Positions 6,781-17,335 of a DNA stretch of 64,000 bases are shown one piece after another. The stretch comes from Amaurobius ferox (lineage: Eukaryota > Arthropoda > Arachnida > Araneae > Amaurobiidae), in contig OX578140.1 in NCBI GenBank assembly GCA_951213105.1, positions 32,021,518 through 32,085,517 of the forward strand, in the 5' to 3' direction. The notes beneath the pieces were generated by a model. The model saw nothing but the letters and a program-made list of their open reading frames with translations. It made no database searches and was not told where the DNA came from. The translations under genes and the position numbers were made by a program. Positions within the stretch are counted from its first letter, which is position 1. Each line of letters begins with the position of its first letter.

Positions 6781-9700
6781 ATGGATTTTCAATCTAAAAC
6801 CGTTCGACAGTTGCAAGGCTACTGTCGTGAAAATAATATTCGAGGTTACTCGAAACTTAAAAAGTTGGAGCTGGTCGACCTTATTCAATATCATAACGGC
6901 TTTTCCAGTTTCCACAATGACTTGTTTAGCAAGCCAAAGAAGAACAGAGTGCGTAAGATCAGGTGTTGCGGTAAGTTATTTAAGGGATCAAGCATGAATA
7001 AGCACCTACAATCTAAAGGGCACCTAAACTATAAACCAAAGAAGGCAACCGCTCTCCCAGAGTGTGGAAGGGTGGAGCATCGACTACATCACATGACTCT
7101 CCCCCAACTACGGGAATTTTGTCGAACGCATGGCATTAGAGGCTATTCCAGGTTAGGAAGGAGGGCAGACATCATAGCATACATAGAAAGCGTATTGTTC
7201 AATCGTCATTTCGGGTTTGATTCAGACCTGTTTTTAGATACGCGAGAGAGAAGGCTCTACACCCTCCACAAAGTTAATACAGCCTTTGAATCTCGCTTGA
7301 AGACGTACGACATCCAAAATGAACACAACCTGATGCTTCCCGAAGACTTTTTGAACGATGTGGCATCACTAGTCCGGGGACTCATCACTAAACACATAAA
7401 GAGGCTGCATGGTTTGAAGGTTAATTTCGAATTCCTCTGTGACTATCAAAAGGGTAAAGACGATTCTATTATAGAAATGGAGAAAAACTTCAAAACAGAA
7501 AACGCAGTCATCTTAGAATCAACTGATTTGGTAGCTTATTACAGATCGGTTATCCAAAAATTATTGACAGAAATGGAGGAGTTTGTTGCAAAGGGTTCGG
7601 GATGGACGCTTGTTAGAATTAAAAACCTTGAGGTGAGGATCAATAAATACAACCCACTGAGAGGATCATCCTACATTGATTTACCGAAAAGAATTAAAGA
7701 TAAAAAGGCAGTCATTAACGTGAAAAATGAAAATGATAACGAGTGCTTTAAGTGGGCGATACTGTCCGCCATTTATCCAGCTGATAATCACGTAGATAGA
7801 GTCTCTAAATATAAGCCATATGATAATGAGCTAAATTTCGAAGGTATCGAGTTTCCAGTGAAGATGGAAGATAGAGTATTTAACAGGTTCGAAAAGTTGA
7901 ATAACATATCGGTGAACATATATTCATACGAAGGTAATGATATTTACCCATTGAGAATCACTAAAAATAAGGAAGACAAACACATCAATTTGCTGTACAT
8001 AAAGAATAAGGAAGGACACAGTCATTACTGTTGGATAAAAGACCTCTCCAAATTGATAAGCGGACAAGTGACTAAACACAACGGAAAGATATTCACCTGT
8101 GAGAGATGCCTGCTGTATTATTACTCCGAAGAGGACCTCCAAGCTCATGAAACGGATTGTAGGAAGAATACACCAGTAAAGATTGTAATGCCCGAGGAGA
8201 ACGAATCTCTGCGGTTCAAAAACTATCAAAGGTCTTTACGATTACCCTTTGTGATGTACGGAGACTTCGAGTGCTTGACAAACAAGATAAACACCTGCTG
8301 CCCTACAAAAGACAGCTCATTCTTACATAAATATCAAAAGCATGAACCTATGAGCTTCACTGTCTACATCAAATATAAACACGCAGACTATAAGGCACCA
8401 ATCACATACAGAGGACCCAATGCCACCAAGCTGTTCTTTGATACAGTGAAGACTGAGGCGCTAGCGATAAAGAACATTTATGATAAGAAGCAACCCATCA
8501 AAATGACCACCGAAGATGAAGAGCATTTCCAAAGGACCCATGTTTGCCACATCTGTGACGAAGATATCAGGAAGAAACCTTCACCCTATTCACCCAAGGA
8601 TAAACCAGACTTCCGAAAAGTTAGAGATCATGACCATCTTCTCAATCCGGCGAAATGTGAATCGAACTACAGAGGACCTGCTCACAACCTTTGCAACCTA
8701 AAGTACCAAGAGCCTTCGTTCATTCCAGTGTTTATCCACAACTTATCTGGCTACGACGCCCATCTCTTCATAAAGGAGCTCGGTAGAGACCAAGGTGATA
8801 TCGACGTCATCCCGAACAACGAGGAGAGGTACATTTCCTTCAGTAAGGAGGTCGGGGCAAAAACTGTAGAAGTAGGCGATGGGAAGAAAGTAAAGGTACC
8901 TGGTATAAAGTTGAGGTTTGTCGACTCATTCAAGTTCATGGCCGCTAGCCTCGACAGTCTTGCGAAGAACGTTAAGGAGTTCAGGGAGACAGCCAAGTAC
9001 TTCCCCAAGGACAAACTGGACCTCGTCACCCGAAAAGGCGTCTATCCATACGATTACATGGACTCGTGGGACAAATGCGAAGAAACCAAGCTGCCCCCAA
9101 AAGAAGACTTTTACAACCAATTGAATGAGTCACACATAAAGGATGAGGACTACGAGCACGCTAAAAGGGTATGGAAGGCCTTCAACATTAAGACATTGGG
9201 TGAATATTCCGATTTGTATGTGAAGACTGATGTACTCATCCTAGCCGACATCATGGAACACTTTAGAGATGTCTGTCTAAAGACCTATAAGTTGGATCCT
9301 GCATGGTACTTCACTGCGCCCGGACTCTCGTGGGACGCCATGCTCAAAACCACAGAGGTTGAGCTAGAGCTGTTGACAGACTATGACATGATACTCATGC
9401 TAGAAAAGGGGACCAGAGGAGGCATCTCTCAGTGCTGTAACCGATATGGGAGGGCGAACAACAAGTACATGAGGGACTATGACGAGAACAAGAAGTCTAA
9501 CTACCTGATGTACCTTGACGCCAACAACCTTTACGGATGGGCCATGAGTCAATACCTACCGCATGGTGGCTTCGAGTGGAGCACTGTGTCAGATGTGACC
9601 CAAGTAGAGGATGACTCAGACAAAGGATACATCGTAGATTGCGACCTACAGTACCCGACCCATCTGCACAACCTCCATTCAGACATACCTCTAGCACCTG

Positions 9701-10710
9701 AGAGCAGGATGCCCGATGGCTCAAAACAGCCAAAACTACTGACGACCCTCTATGACAAAGAGCATTATGTGGTTCATTACAGGGTTTTGAAGCAACTGTT
9801 GCAGTTGGGGGTGAAGCTCAAAAAGGTGCACAAAGTGTTGGAGTTTCAGCAGTCTCCCTGGTTGAAGAGGTACATAGACCTGAACACTGATATGAGGACC
9901 AAGGCAACCAACGACTTTGAGAAAGACTTCTACAAACTTATGAACAACTCGGTCTTTGGCAAGACGATGGAAAATATCAGGAAGCGACTCGATATTAGGC
10001 TAGTATGCGATCCCCAGAAAGCGGAGAAGCTAGTTGCTAAGCCCAACTTCAAGGGAAGGACCATTTTTGACGAAAGATTAGCCGCCGTGCATATGAACAA
10101 GACGAAAGTGATTTTTAATAAGCCAATATACGTCGGCATGAGTATATTAGATCTATCGAAGCATCTGATGTATGACTTCCATTATAATCTTATGAAGCCT
10201 AAATATGGGGGTGATATCAAGCTATTGTACATGGACACTGACAGTTACATCTATGACATACAGACCGAGGACTTTTATGAGGATATGAAAGGATTGATTG
10301 ACTACTTTGATACATCAGATTATCCAGAAAACAATAGGTATGGTATGCCTCGAGTAAATAAAAAGGTCTTGGGGAAGATGAAGGATGAAAATGCAGGGAA
10401 GATCTTAGAAGAGTTCGTTGGCTTAAGATCTAAGATGTATGCCTGTAAAACTGAGGTTGACCTGGTGAAAAAGTCGAAAGGAGTAAAGAAATGTGTCGTG
10501 AAAAACAGGATATCCTTCGAGGACTACAAGAACTGCCTATTCAAGCAAGAAGTACAGCATAGAACCATGAATCTCATCAGGAGCACAAAGCATGAGATTC
10601 ATTCCATACAAGTCAATAAGATTGCCCTATCAGGAAAAGATGACAAACGTCATATATTGGAAGATGGTGTCCATACCTTGGCTCACGGTCACTATGCGAT
10701 AAAGGAGTAG
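6781..10710 (+). CDS. Protein-primed family B DNA polymerase with N-terminal SAP-like repeats
   Basis: The protein has 1,309 residues and is full length and uninterrupted. Two SAP-like DNA-binding segments lie at about 1-40 and 103-140, each with a GIRGYS or IRGYS core, separated by a CC-H-H zinc-finger-like piece (about 60-80). A second finger-like CxxC...H...C lies at about 440-460. The exonuclease has Exo I DFE at 495-497, Exo II GYDAH around Asp659, and Exo III around Asp817. A Cys-His block with RDHDH (615-619) inside the exonuclease resembles endonuclease VII-type zinc folds seen in Polinton polymerases. Polymerase motif A is Asp913 (LDANNLYG), motif B starts at Lys1052 (KLMNNSVFGK), and motif C is YMDTDS with Asp1152 and Asp1154. 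It replicates the linear element with a terminal protein. All catalytic acids are present. Confidence 0.97.
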   Translation: MDFQSKTVRQLQGYCRENNIRGYSKLKKLELVDLIQYHNGFSSFHNDLFSKPKKNRVRKIRCCGKLFKGSSMNKHLQSKGHLNYKPKKATALPECGRVEHRLHHMTLPQLREFCRTHGIRGYSRLGRRADIIAYIESVLFNRHFGFDSDLFLDTRERRLYTLHKVNTAFESRLKTYDIQNEHNLMLPEDFLNDVASLVRGLITKHIKRLHGLKVNFEFLCDYQKGKDDSIIEMEKNFKTENAVILESTDLVAYYRSVIQKLLTEMEEFVAKGSGWTLVRIKNLEVRINKYNPLRGSSYIDLPKRIKDKKAVINVKNENDNECFKWAILSAIYPADNHVDRVSKYKPYDNELNFEGIEFPVKMEDRVFNRFEKLNNISVNIYSYEGNDIYPLRITKNKEDKHINLLYIKNKEGHSHYCWIKDLSKLISGQVTKHNGKIFTCERCLLYYYSEEDLQAHETDCRKNTPVKIVMPEENESLRFKNYQRSLRLPFVMYGDFECLTNKINTCCPTKDSSFLHKYQKHEPMSFTVYIKYKHADYKAPITYRGPNATKLFFDTVKTEALAIKNIYDKKQPIKMTTEDEEHFQRTHVCHICDEDIRKKPSPYSPKDKPDFRKVRDHDHLLNPAKCESNYRGPAHNLCNLKYQEPSFIPVFIHNLSGYDAHLFIKELGRDQGDIDVIPNNEERYISFSKEVGAKTVEVGDGKKVKVPGIKLRFVDSFKFMAASLDSLAKNVKEFRETAKYFPKDKLDLVTRKGVYPYDYMDSWDKCEETKLPPKEDFYNQLNESHIKDEDYEHAKRVWKAFNIKTLGEYSDLYVKTDVLILADIMEHFRDVCLKTYKLDPAWYFTAPGLSWDAMLKTTEVELELLTDYDMILMLEKGTRGGISQCCNRYGRANNKYMRDYDENKKSNYLMYLDANNLYGWAMSQYLPHGGFEWSTVSDVTQVEDDSDKGYIVDCDLQYPTHLHNLHSDIPLAPESRMPDGSKQPKLLTTLYDKEHYVVHYRVLKQLLQLGVKLKKVHKVLEFQQSPWLKRYIDLNTDMRTKATNDFEKDFYKLMNNSVFGKTMENIRKRLDIRLVCDPQKAEKLVAKPNFKGRTIFDERLAAVHMNKTKVIFNKPIYVGMSILDLSKHLMYDFHYNLMKPKYGGDIKLLYMDTDSYIYDIQTEDFYEDMKGLIDYFDTSDYPENNRYGMPRVNKKVLGKMKDENAGKILEEFVGLRSKMYACKTEVDLVKKSKGVKKCVVKNRISFEDYKNCLFKQEVQHRTMNLIRSTKHEIHSIQVNKIALSGKDDKRHILEDGVHTLAHGHYAIKE

Positions 10711-10719
10711 GCGATCATA

Positions 10720-10751
10720 ATCTTTTAACAGTTTTCGAACTATTAAAAGAT
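10720..10751 (+). terminator. Hairpin with TTCG loop after polymerase gene
   Basis: Outer arms ATCTTTTAA and TTAAAAGAT (9 bp), one C/A mismatch, then AGTT and AACT around a TTCG tetraloop. It starts 9 bases after the polymerase stop and is the fourth hairpin at the end of a rightward unit. Confidence 0.6.
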
Positions 10752-10965
10752 AATTAATGGTCCTCAGTTCGAAGGACACATTCTTCTGTTCTGAATGCCT
10801 CTTTAATAGTGTCTATATCACATCTAAAGTACTCCATGTAACCGTCCTCCTCCTCTTCTGAGGCCCTATTTCATTTAAAAGGGGGTGGCCGTCCGCGGCG
10901 CCGAAGGGGGTACCCTTCCCTCCCAACGACTTTTCGCTTGCTCGCTCCGGAAAATTGGTGTGGTC

Positions 10966-11740
10966 GAAATAGAGCCATCACTTTCTCGGGAGGTGCTTGC
11001 GCTAGAACCTTGCTAATGGATGATTTTGATACCATAGCTTTGTTTAATTCGTTTGGTCGAAATAGAGCCATCACTTTCTAAAAGTGGGTCCCGTTTTTAT
11101 GAGGAGGTTTACCCCATTGTTTAATCGGATTTGTTTGGCTGAAATAGAGTCATTACTTTTCTAAAGTGGGTTCGGTTTTTATGGGTTTTGTGAGCCATTA
11201 TTTTTAAGAGTGGGTGGTAATTTTAATGGTAAAATACAGCCATTACATTTCTAAAAGTGGGTGGGATTCAATGGAGGTCTGAGAGCCATTGTATAGTCGA
11301 ATTTGTGTGGGTGATATTGGGCCATTACGTTCTAAAAGTGGGTCCGGTTTTTATGGGGGTTTTACGAGCCATTGTTTTTAAAAGTGGGTGGAAATTTTAA
11401 TGGTGTGAAATAGGACCATTACGTTCTAAAAGTGGGTGTGGATTTAATGGGAGGTTTCACACCATTGTTTTTAAAAGTGGGTGGGTTTTTTTATGGGTGA
11501 TATAGAGCCATTACATTCTAAAAGTGGGTGTGGTTTTAATGGGAGGTTTCACACCATTGTTTTTAAAAGTGGGTTGAAATTTTATTGGTGATATAGAGCC
11601 ATTACATTCTAAAAGTGGGTGTGGTTTTAATGGGGGGTTTCACACCATTGTTTTTAAAAGTGGGTTGAAATTTTATTGGTGATATAGAGCCATTACATTC
11701 TAAAAGTGGGTGTGGTTTTAATGGGAGGTTTATGGCTGTG
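10966..11740. repeat. Subterminal tandem repeats, about nine copies of 82-93 bp
   Basis: Repeat starts (GAAATAGAGCC or GATATAGAGCC) fall at about 10,966, 11,059, 11,141, 11,229, 11,313, 11,406, 11,499, 11,590 and 11,681, giving periods of 82-93 and finally exactly 91. Each unit holds CCATTAC, two TAAAAGTGGG boxes and, in the outer copies, a GGGAGGTTTCACACCATTG segment. Homogeneity rises toward the element end. Such arrays usually belong to the long terminal inverted repeat. The stretch 10,752-10,965 before it shows no gene. Confidence 0.8.
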
Positions 11741-11767
11741 GTCCAGCTCTCTCATTTGCACACTACT

Positions 11768-12695
11768 AACGATCACGTGACCATGATATGAAACGATCAC
11801 GTGACCCACTTCAAAATGATATATGGCATCCATCTTGTTTCAAAATCGTGATTTTTTTAAGTTCTTTTTAATTCATATTGAGCGTTGCATCCGTCCTAAA
11901 ACTACTTTATTTTTGCTTAAATTCTGTGCATCTACATACTGAAACAACGCAATGACAATATATTTGAGTTTAAATGCTCATCTAAATTTGATTATTTCTA
12001 CAACTAAGCCTATTTTTCACCTATGTAAAATGCAAACAGCAAAATATATAGAATGAGTTGTATTAGAATTCCTGTATTTTTTTAACACAAAATAATTTAG
12101 TCCATGGAGTCTGCATGGCTGATATGAATGAAATATTAATTGATTTCATAAAGAGAGGGACGATTTTTTTCGATGAAGTTTCAAGCATAGATTTTAATTT
12201 TTTGTAGCTCCATGGTCTTAAACAAAATGTTTAAATAAAATAAATTATTATAGTATTGTGATGAATGAAATGAATGGGAGAAAGTTATGAATGAAATACT
12301 GTTTTTATAGAGAGATCCAGGCGCGTTATTTTTTCTATGACGTCATTTGAATTAATGTCAGTTGTTTTCGATGAAGTTTTCAAATATAATAAATTATCGT
12401 AGTATTATGATAATTCTAAAACTATTACCGAGGAATGTATAACATTTTAGAGATGTTTAAACCAGGCAATTTATATTTCAATGCCGTCATTTGAATGAAG
12501 TTCATTTTTTTCGATGAAGGTTTAAGTTTTCAAATATAATAAATTAATGCAGTACTGTGATAAGTTTCAAAATATTACCGAGGAATGTATTGCATTTTAG
12601 ACTTGTTTAAATAAAATTGCATTGAAGTTGGAAAGTGTTTCATAATCAATGCTTTAAGCATGATTGATCTTTCTTGTTAATGACATAGAATTGAT
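11768..12695 (+). repeat. Interspersed repeat A, copy 1 (element insertion site)
   Basis: From CGATCACGTGACCCACTTC (about 11,790) to TGATCTTTCTTGT this matches 60,924-61,802 over nearly 0.9 kb with small differences, and more weakly 17,003-17,335. No coding frame. The unit AACGATCACGTGACC occurs twice at its left edge, beside the inferred Polinton end. The class is unknown; the ends are not sharply defined. Confidence 0.75.
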
Positions 12696-12719
12696 TACAA
12701 GAAATTTACTTATTAATGC

Positions 12720-13110
12720 CCCAGCCTAATAACCGCTATATTTTTATTATTTTTTTCTCCCACAATCCGTCTTTATACCCAAATCTATCTTTAAATTGCA
12801 ATTGACCGCATATTAACATTACAGCATTCAATATAGCATATATATCTAAACCTGTGGTACTGTAGCTAGAAATCTGTGTTCAATGAGATAATCTTTAAAG
12901 TGTGTGTATTGATGATTATTACTTCTTTTGGATTAGATGGTCTCTATTTGGATACGAAGAAGCTGTGAGACAAATTTTACAACAGCTGTAATAAGCTTAG
13001 CAACTGTTGTTTCTATCGCAACTGTGGTTCCTAGCAACTCTTGTTTCTACATTTAGCAACTGCTGTTTCTATCCGTGAAGGCCAATACCGAACAATTGGG
13101 AGGAAGAGAA
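12720..13110 (+). repeat. Interspersed repeat J, copy 1
   Basis: This matches the reverse complement of about 25,870-26,215. The shared core is TTTGGATACGAAGAAGCTGT and GCAACTGTTGTTTCT. Repeated GCAACTGTTGTTTCTA-like blocks (four within 12,990-13,075) form a short internal array. No coding frame. Confidence 0.6.
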
Positions 13111-13139
13111 ATATTTTTTAAACTGAAGAAATATATTAT

Positions 13140-13460
13140 TTCTCTTATATGTTAATGATACAAATGGATGAAGAAAACTAAATGGCAATTATTCTAGCAA
13201 TAGCCCACGATCATAATAGACTCACACCTTAAGAAGCCGCTCCAAAGGCTGGCAACTACGTTTCTTAAGTATCAGAAAGCAAATTAATATCTAATAATCG
13301 GATTTGCTCATCTTTGAGCTCATTAGAATAAAACATCAAATAATACCTACTATAGACAGCAGGATGTATACTCATCATCAACTTTTTGTATCAAATATTT
13401 CTTTGGGGGTATGAAATTTTCTTTGGGGAATGCAATAATCTTATTTTCGCTAAAAATTAC
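13140..13460 (+). repeat. Interspersed repeat I, copy 1
   Basis: A diverged direct match to 14,035-14,305, anchored by GGATTTGCTCATCTTTGAGCTC, CCACGTTTCT-like and TTCTTTGGGGAATG blocks. The 575 bases between the two copies are AT-rich with no gene seen. Confidence 0.55.
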
Positions 13461-14034
13461 TTAGGAGGGAGGGAAAGACTCATTAAGCCAAAAAAATCAT
13501 CTTTCCCTTTAGGGGGATACCCTACTCTCGAAATGCGAAAATGCCGTCAAAACCAACAGAAGTTCAAACATTTTTAAAAATAAAATCTATTGAAGTTAAT
13601 GAAAATAAATGAAACTTTTAGCGTAGAGAAAAAAAAATATTATTTTTAAAAAAAGTAAGAAATCAAAAATTTGTCATATTATTTAAAAATAATTATTATA
13701 GTTCCCTTGTGCATTTTGTGAATAAAATCATACTATGCAGTTGGGCTCATATCTTAAATTATTAATAAAATCAAACAAGTTCGATGTTCTATTAAAGATA
13801 ACATTCATAATATCTTCAATAGTAGTAATCATAGATAAATAGTAGTTTAATTATTTTATCTTTTAGTAAGACAAGTTAATTTTTTTGTATTTAATTTTTT
13901 TTTCAGAATTTTAGAAAGGTTTTCTACTTTTCAATTTTTTATTTTATAAGTTACGCGTAAAATCCATTATAATTATAGAACATTGATGTTTTTATTAGGG
14001 ATACCGAATTTTCCTTGTGTCCCATCAAAGTCTG

Positions 14035-14305
14035 ATGATATAAAAGGATGAAGGAAAACTAACTGATTATTTTTCAACAATATCCAACCAACCCAATACC
14101 CTCACACTTTGAATAGCAGCTTAAAATCTTTAAGCCACGTTTCTGAAATAGCAGAAAATACATAAAAATCATATAATAGGATTTGCTCTTCTTTGAGCTC
14201 GTTAGCACCGAATAGCAAAAAATGGGCGTGGGCAGTAGAATTGTCTGCTTTCTATTAACTTTTCCCTGCATATTTTTCTTTGGGGAATGTAATTTTTATT
14301 CGGAG
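14035..14305 (+). repeat. Interspersed repeat I, copy 2
   Basis: See the copy at 13,140-13,460. It ends in TTCTTTGGGGAATGTAAT and a run of G. Short frames here are not supported as genes. Confidence 0.55.
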
Positions 14306-15170
14306 GGGGGGGGATTAAATTCAAATTTGATTCCTACTGAAAAATATTTAGTTATACAGTACAAAGCGAAAAGTGATGCAGTAGAACTATTCAGAAAGTC
14401 ATATTTTAAAAGAGGCTTCACACTGCTGTTGGTAGAAAATATAATGTTATTTATTATTGAAATGACACTAAATGACACAAAACTGAAATAAATAGTATTA
14501 GAGAATATTTTTAAATAACCAATAAATGCAATATTCAGAAGCATTTTCTAAAAATTTTAAGTTAAAGTAACAAGTGGAAAAGGATCCGGAGCCACACAAA
14601 GTGCTATGAAAGTGACAGATTCATGTCCGAACAATATAATTGAAACAATGTGGACAGCTGCTAAGAATGTCTCCAAGAATAGACAGTTTTTATCACATGG
14701 CAATTATAGCTTTATGATAAAATTCATATCCAGTTAGTTTGGGGAAAAGCAACAAATTGGTTATAAAAAAAAAACAATTGCGGACTAGCCGTATAATTAA
14801 AAAAGCCCATATCACAGCCTCGCTAGGCCAATCCGGCAGTGAGGATAAACTGAAATTTGTCTTCAAAGGAAAAGAATGAGAAAACTGCTAGGCATACTGA
14901 CGGAATACAGTTTTCAAGGACTATGAAATAAATCGTCAAATGAGCAAGATGTGACTCCTTCGAGCAAAGCTTTGAAATCTGAAGGACAGATATCAGCCGG
15001 AGTGCGCTTTTGATAAAATTTTCAGTGCAAATTTTGTATGAAGTCTATGAAGACTTGTGTCTACGTGTTTCTTATGGTTTTCATAAAATTATTTGAAAAT
15101 CGGGGCTTTTTGAACATTTGATTGTATTTAAAATATAATTCCAGAGATCATAGAGTGCTATAATCTTAAA
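14306..15170. other. No recognisable gene or repeat
   Basis: Mixed-composition sequence. The part at 14,580-15,030 is less AT-biased than its surroundings but all frames are broken by stops, and I recognise no domain. Confidence 0.4.
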
Positions 15171-15232
15171 AATCTGATATAGGCAGTACATGACTTTCCC
15201 TACAGGCTCAATATTTGTTTCTTTTTCTTTCT
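15171..15232 (-). repeat. Family E 5' end fragment
   Basis: TCTGATATAGGCAGTACA followed by GACTTTCCCTACAGGCTCA matches the first 60 bases of family E elements (16,050 and 41,941). It is directly followed by repeat B. Confidence 0.6.
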
Positions 15233-15280
15233 TTTTAACACTTTACAACAAAGTTGAAAAGTGTTTATGACTTTGTTCAT

Positions 15281-15342
<62 letters not shown>

Positions 15343-15650
15343 CGTTAGCACGATAACTGCCGTAAAAATGAGTTTATCAAAATGAAATTTTAGTATGTTG
15401 TTCAGACGATCTGTAGGACCTATGGGAATATAAATAAATAATATCACCCAATTAGTTTTTTATTGAACCCGGGTTGAAAAAATGAAATACATTGAACCCT
15501 ATGGGACCTAATTTTTCAAACATTTTTTAAGTAAATTTAAAATTCACGAATTGCTTCGAAATTTTTAGTAAATATTCACATTATCCCATAGAATATATAA
15601 AAAAAAATTCAGTAAAATATGTTAAGTAGTTTTTTAATTAAAAAAATTAT
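15233..15650 (+). mobile_element. Repeat B copy 1: hairpin, (TCTG)n, conserved core
   Basis: It starts with an inverted repeat (AACAAAGT...ACTTTGTT), then about 15 TCTG units, then GCACGATAACTGCCGTA and a ~300-bp AT-rich body. It matches 60,520-60,905. The order hairpin, microsatellite, CGATAACTG parallels family D and suggests a related non-autonomous element. Confidence 0.65.
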
Positions 15651-16049
15651 TTAATATAGGGAAAAAAACAAATTCAATTAAATTCTGACTTTGGGATATC
15701 TTCCAGAAAGAAAAGAGAGAGATATTATATAACAAATATCTCTCCATTTGTTTAAACGTTTTGCATATGGGAGTGGCTTCATATTTTAAAATAAATTTGG
15801 TAGATAACAATTTTTCATTTTTTTTAAATTTTATATAACTCTTCATGATAAATTTAATTGATGGCATTTTAAATGCACTTTCCTACGTCCTAGAGAGTTA
15901 AAATTTGGTACACAGCTTAAATTTGTTGAACATTTTATTCGACAAAAATTTGATGGATCTTTAAATATAGATCATACATTTTTTTCGAAATGGCCTGAAA
16001 ATAATCCCCGTTCACTTCTATAAATCATTGGTGTAATATTGTTAAAAAT
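15651..16049. other. AT-rich sequence, nothing recognised
   Basis: A/T tracts with no coding frame and no match found to the other repeats in the window. Confidence 0.4.
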
Positions 16050-16918
16050 TCTGATGTGGACAGCACAAGTCTTTCCCTGCAGACTCATATTCGTTCTCTT
16101 TATTTATTCAATGATAATTTGAGTTTATCTGCACAACATAAGTATTTTAAATGACATTGAATTTGCACGTTAAACTTAAATTAAGTTCTCATTTGATAGC
16201 TGAACTTATTGTCAAAGGTGGCGTAGCGAAAACGCGAAAAAACTAGAATATCTCAAGAACGGCTAGTCCTAGAGTAATGGGGTTAGTCTTATTCTTTTTG
16301 TTGTCAAAAATCATATATAAAATAGGAATTTAATTGATATAATTGAGCACACGTAGTCTTTTATTTTTATATATAACGATTTTTGCTGGCCATTTCGCAA
16401 AAATAGCCCGTTCCTTTTTCCCGAATCGTAGTAGAATAACCTACAAATGATTTATATACAAAATTTTGTTAAATTTGGTATATAAATCACTTGTAGGTTA
16501 TTGAAATATTATACTCCAAATTTTGTTAAATTTGGTTCATTAGTGTTTAGCTAGAGTGGATAAAGGCAATTTCTGCGGCCATTTCGCAAAGAAGGCAGAT
16601 TCTTTTATTACGAATCGTACTATAATCTAATGAACATCAGGATTTCCCACAAAAAACATACCTACCAAATTGTATGAAATTCGGTCCATTAGTTTTTCAA
16701 TTAGAGTGGATGTAATATCCACACAGACACACAGAAACATACACAGATACACCCTTACACACACAGACGTCTTCCTAAAAGTAGTTTTTTCGTGTTCTAG
16801 AAGTCCCAAAACGTGTAGATACTTTGAAAATTCGAGTTCCGATCTTCGGCACGATTCCAATACTTTGAGTACATACACATACACATATATATTATCTGTG
16901 TATTATCTGTGTATCTAA
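16050..16918 (-). mobile_element. Family E element 1
   Basis: It begins TCTGATGTGGACAGCAC and carries a CACA-rich stretch (16,720-16,770) preceded by the complement of AATGGACCGAATTTCATA, as in families D and B. It includes a near-perfect inverted repeat around 16,438-16,500 (arms AACCTACAAATGATTTATA and its complement). The usual 3' hairpin is replaced by a short TATA/CACA microsatellite. Non-coding. Confidence 0.7.
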
Positions 16919-17002
16919 ATTCCGTGCCTATGCAATTACAATAGTTGTGATTTTAAATGATCCCTAAACTTTTATTATTTCTTCAAGGAAGCCTAATTTT
17001 AA

Positions 17003-17335
17003 CATATGCAGAATGCAAATATCTCAAGCGATTGTAAGATGAATTACAAAAGAATTGCTGAATTTTTTTCACACAAAATTATTTAGCTCTGGAGTCTGGA
17101 ATACAAGTTATATGAATGAAATATTCATTGATTTTGCATAAAGAATCAGATGATTTATATTTCGATACAGTTTTAAATATTTAAGTATAATAAATTACTG
17201 TAGTACTGTGATAATGTAAAAGATATTACCACTGAATGAATCACATTTTAGAAATTTTTAAATGAAATTACATTTCAGTTGGAAAGTGTTTCATAATCAA
17301 TGCTTATGCATGATTGATCTTTCTTGTATAATTCA
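17003..17335 (+). repeat. Interspersed repeat A, diverged partial copy 3
   Basis: It shares ATGAATGAAATATTCATTGA, ATAATAAATTA...AGTA.TGTGATAA, TTGGAAAGTGTTTCATAATC and TGATCTTTCTTGT blocks with the copies at 11,768 and 60,924, at lower similarity. Confidence 0.65.

Larger units (their letters stand above)
1..11767. mobile_element. Polinton/Maverick (adintovirus-like) element, left end cut by window
   Basis: The gene set defines the element: retroviral-type integrase, protein-primed DNA polymerase B, FtsK/HerA-type packaging ATPase, adenain-like cysteine protease, and minor and major capsid proteins. This set is known for Polintons and the related adintoviruses, which replicate by protein priming and are thought able to form virions. 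The left terminus lies outside the window. The right terminus is inferred at about 11,767, where the subterminal repeats end and an ACTACT is followed by AACGAT, a possible 6-bp target duplication. Polinton termini usually begin AGT and end ACT. All frames except the integrase are intact with ATG starts, so the copy is young. Confidence is high for identity and low for the exact right end. Confidence 0.93.

Noticed and set aside
14580..15030. Possible decayed host exon
   Set aside because: More balanced composition but stops in every frame and no recognisable domain or splice pattern.
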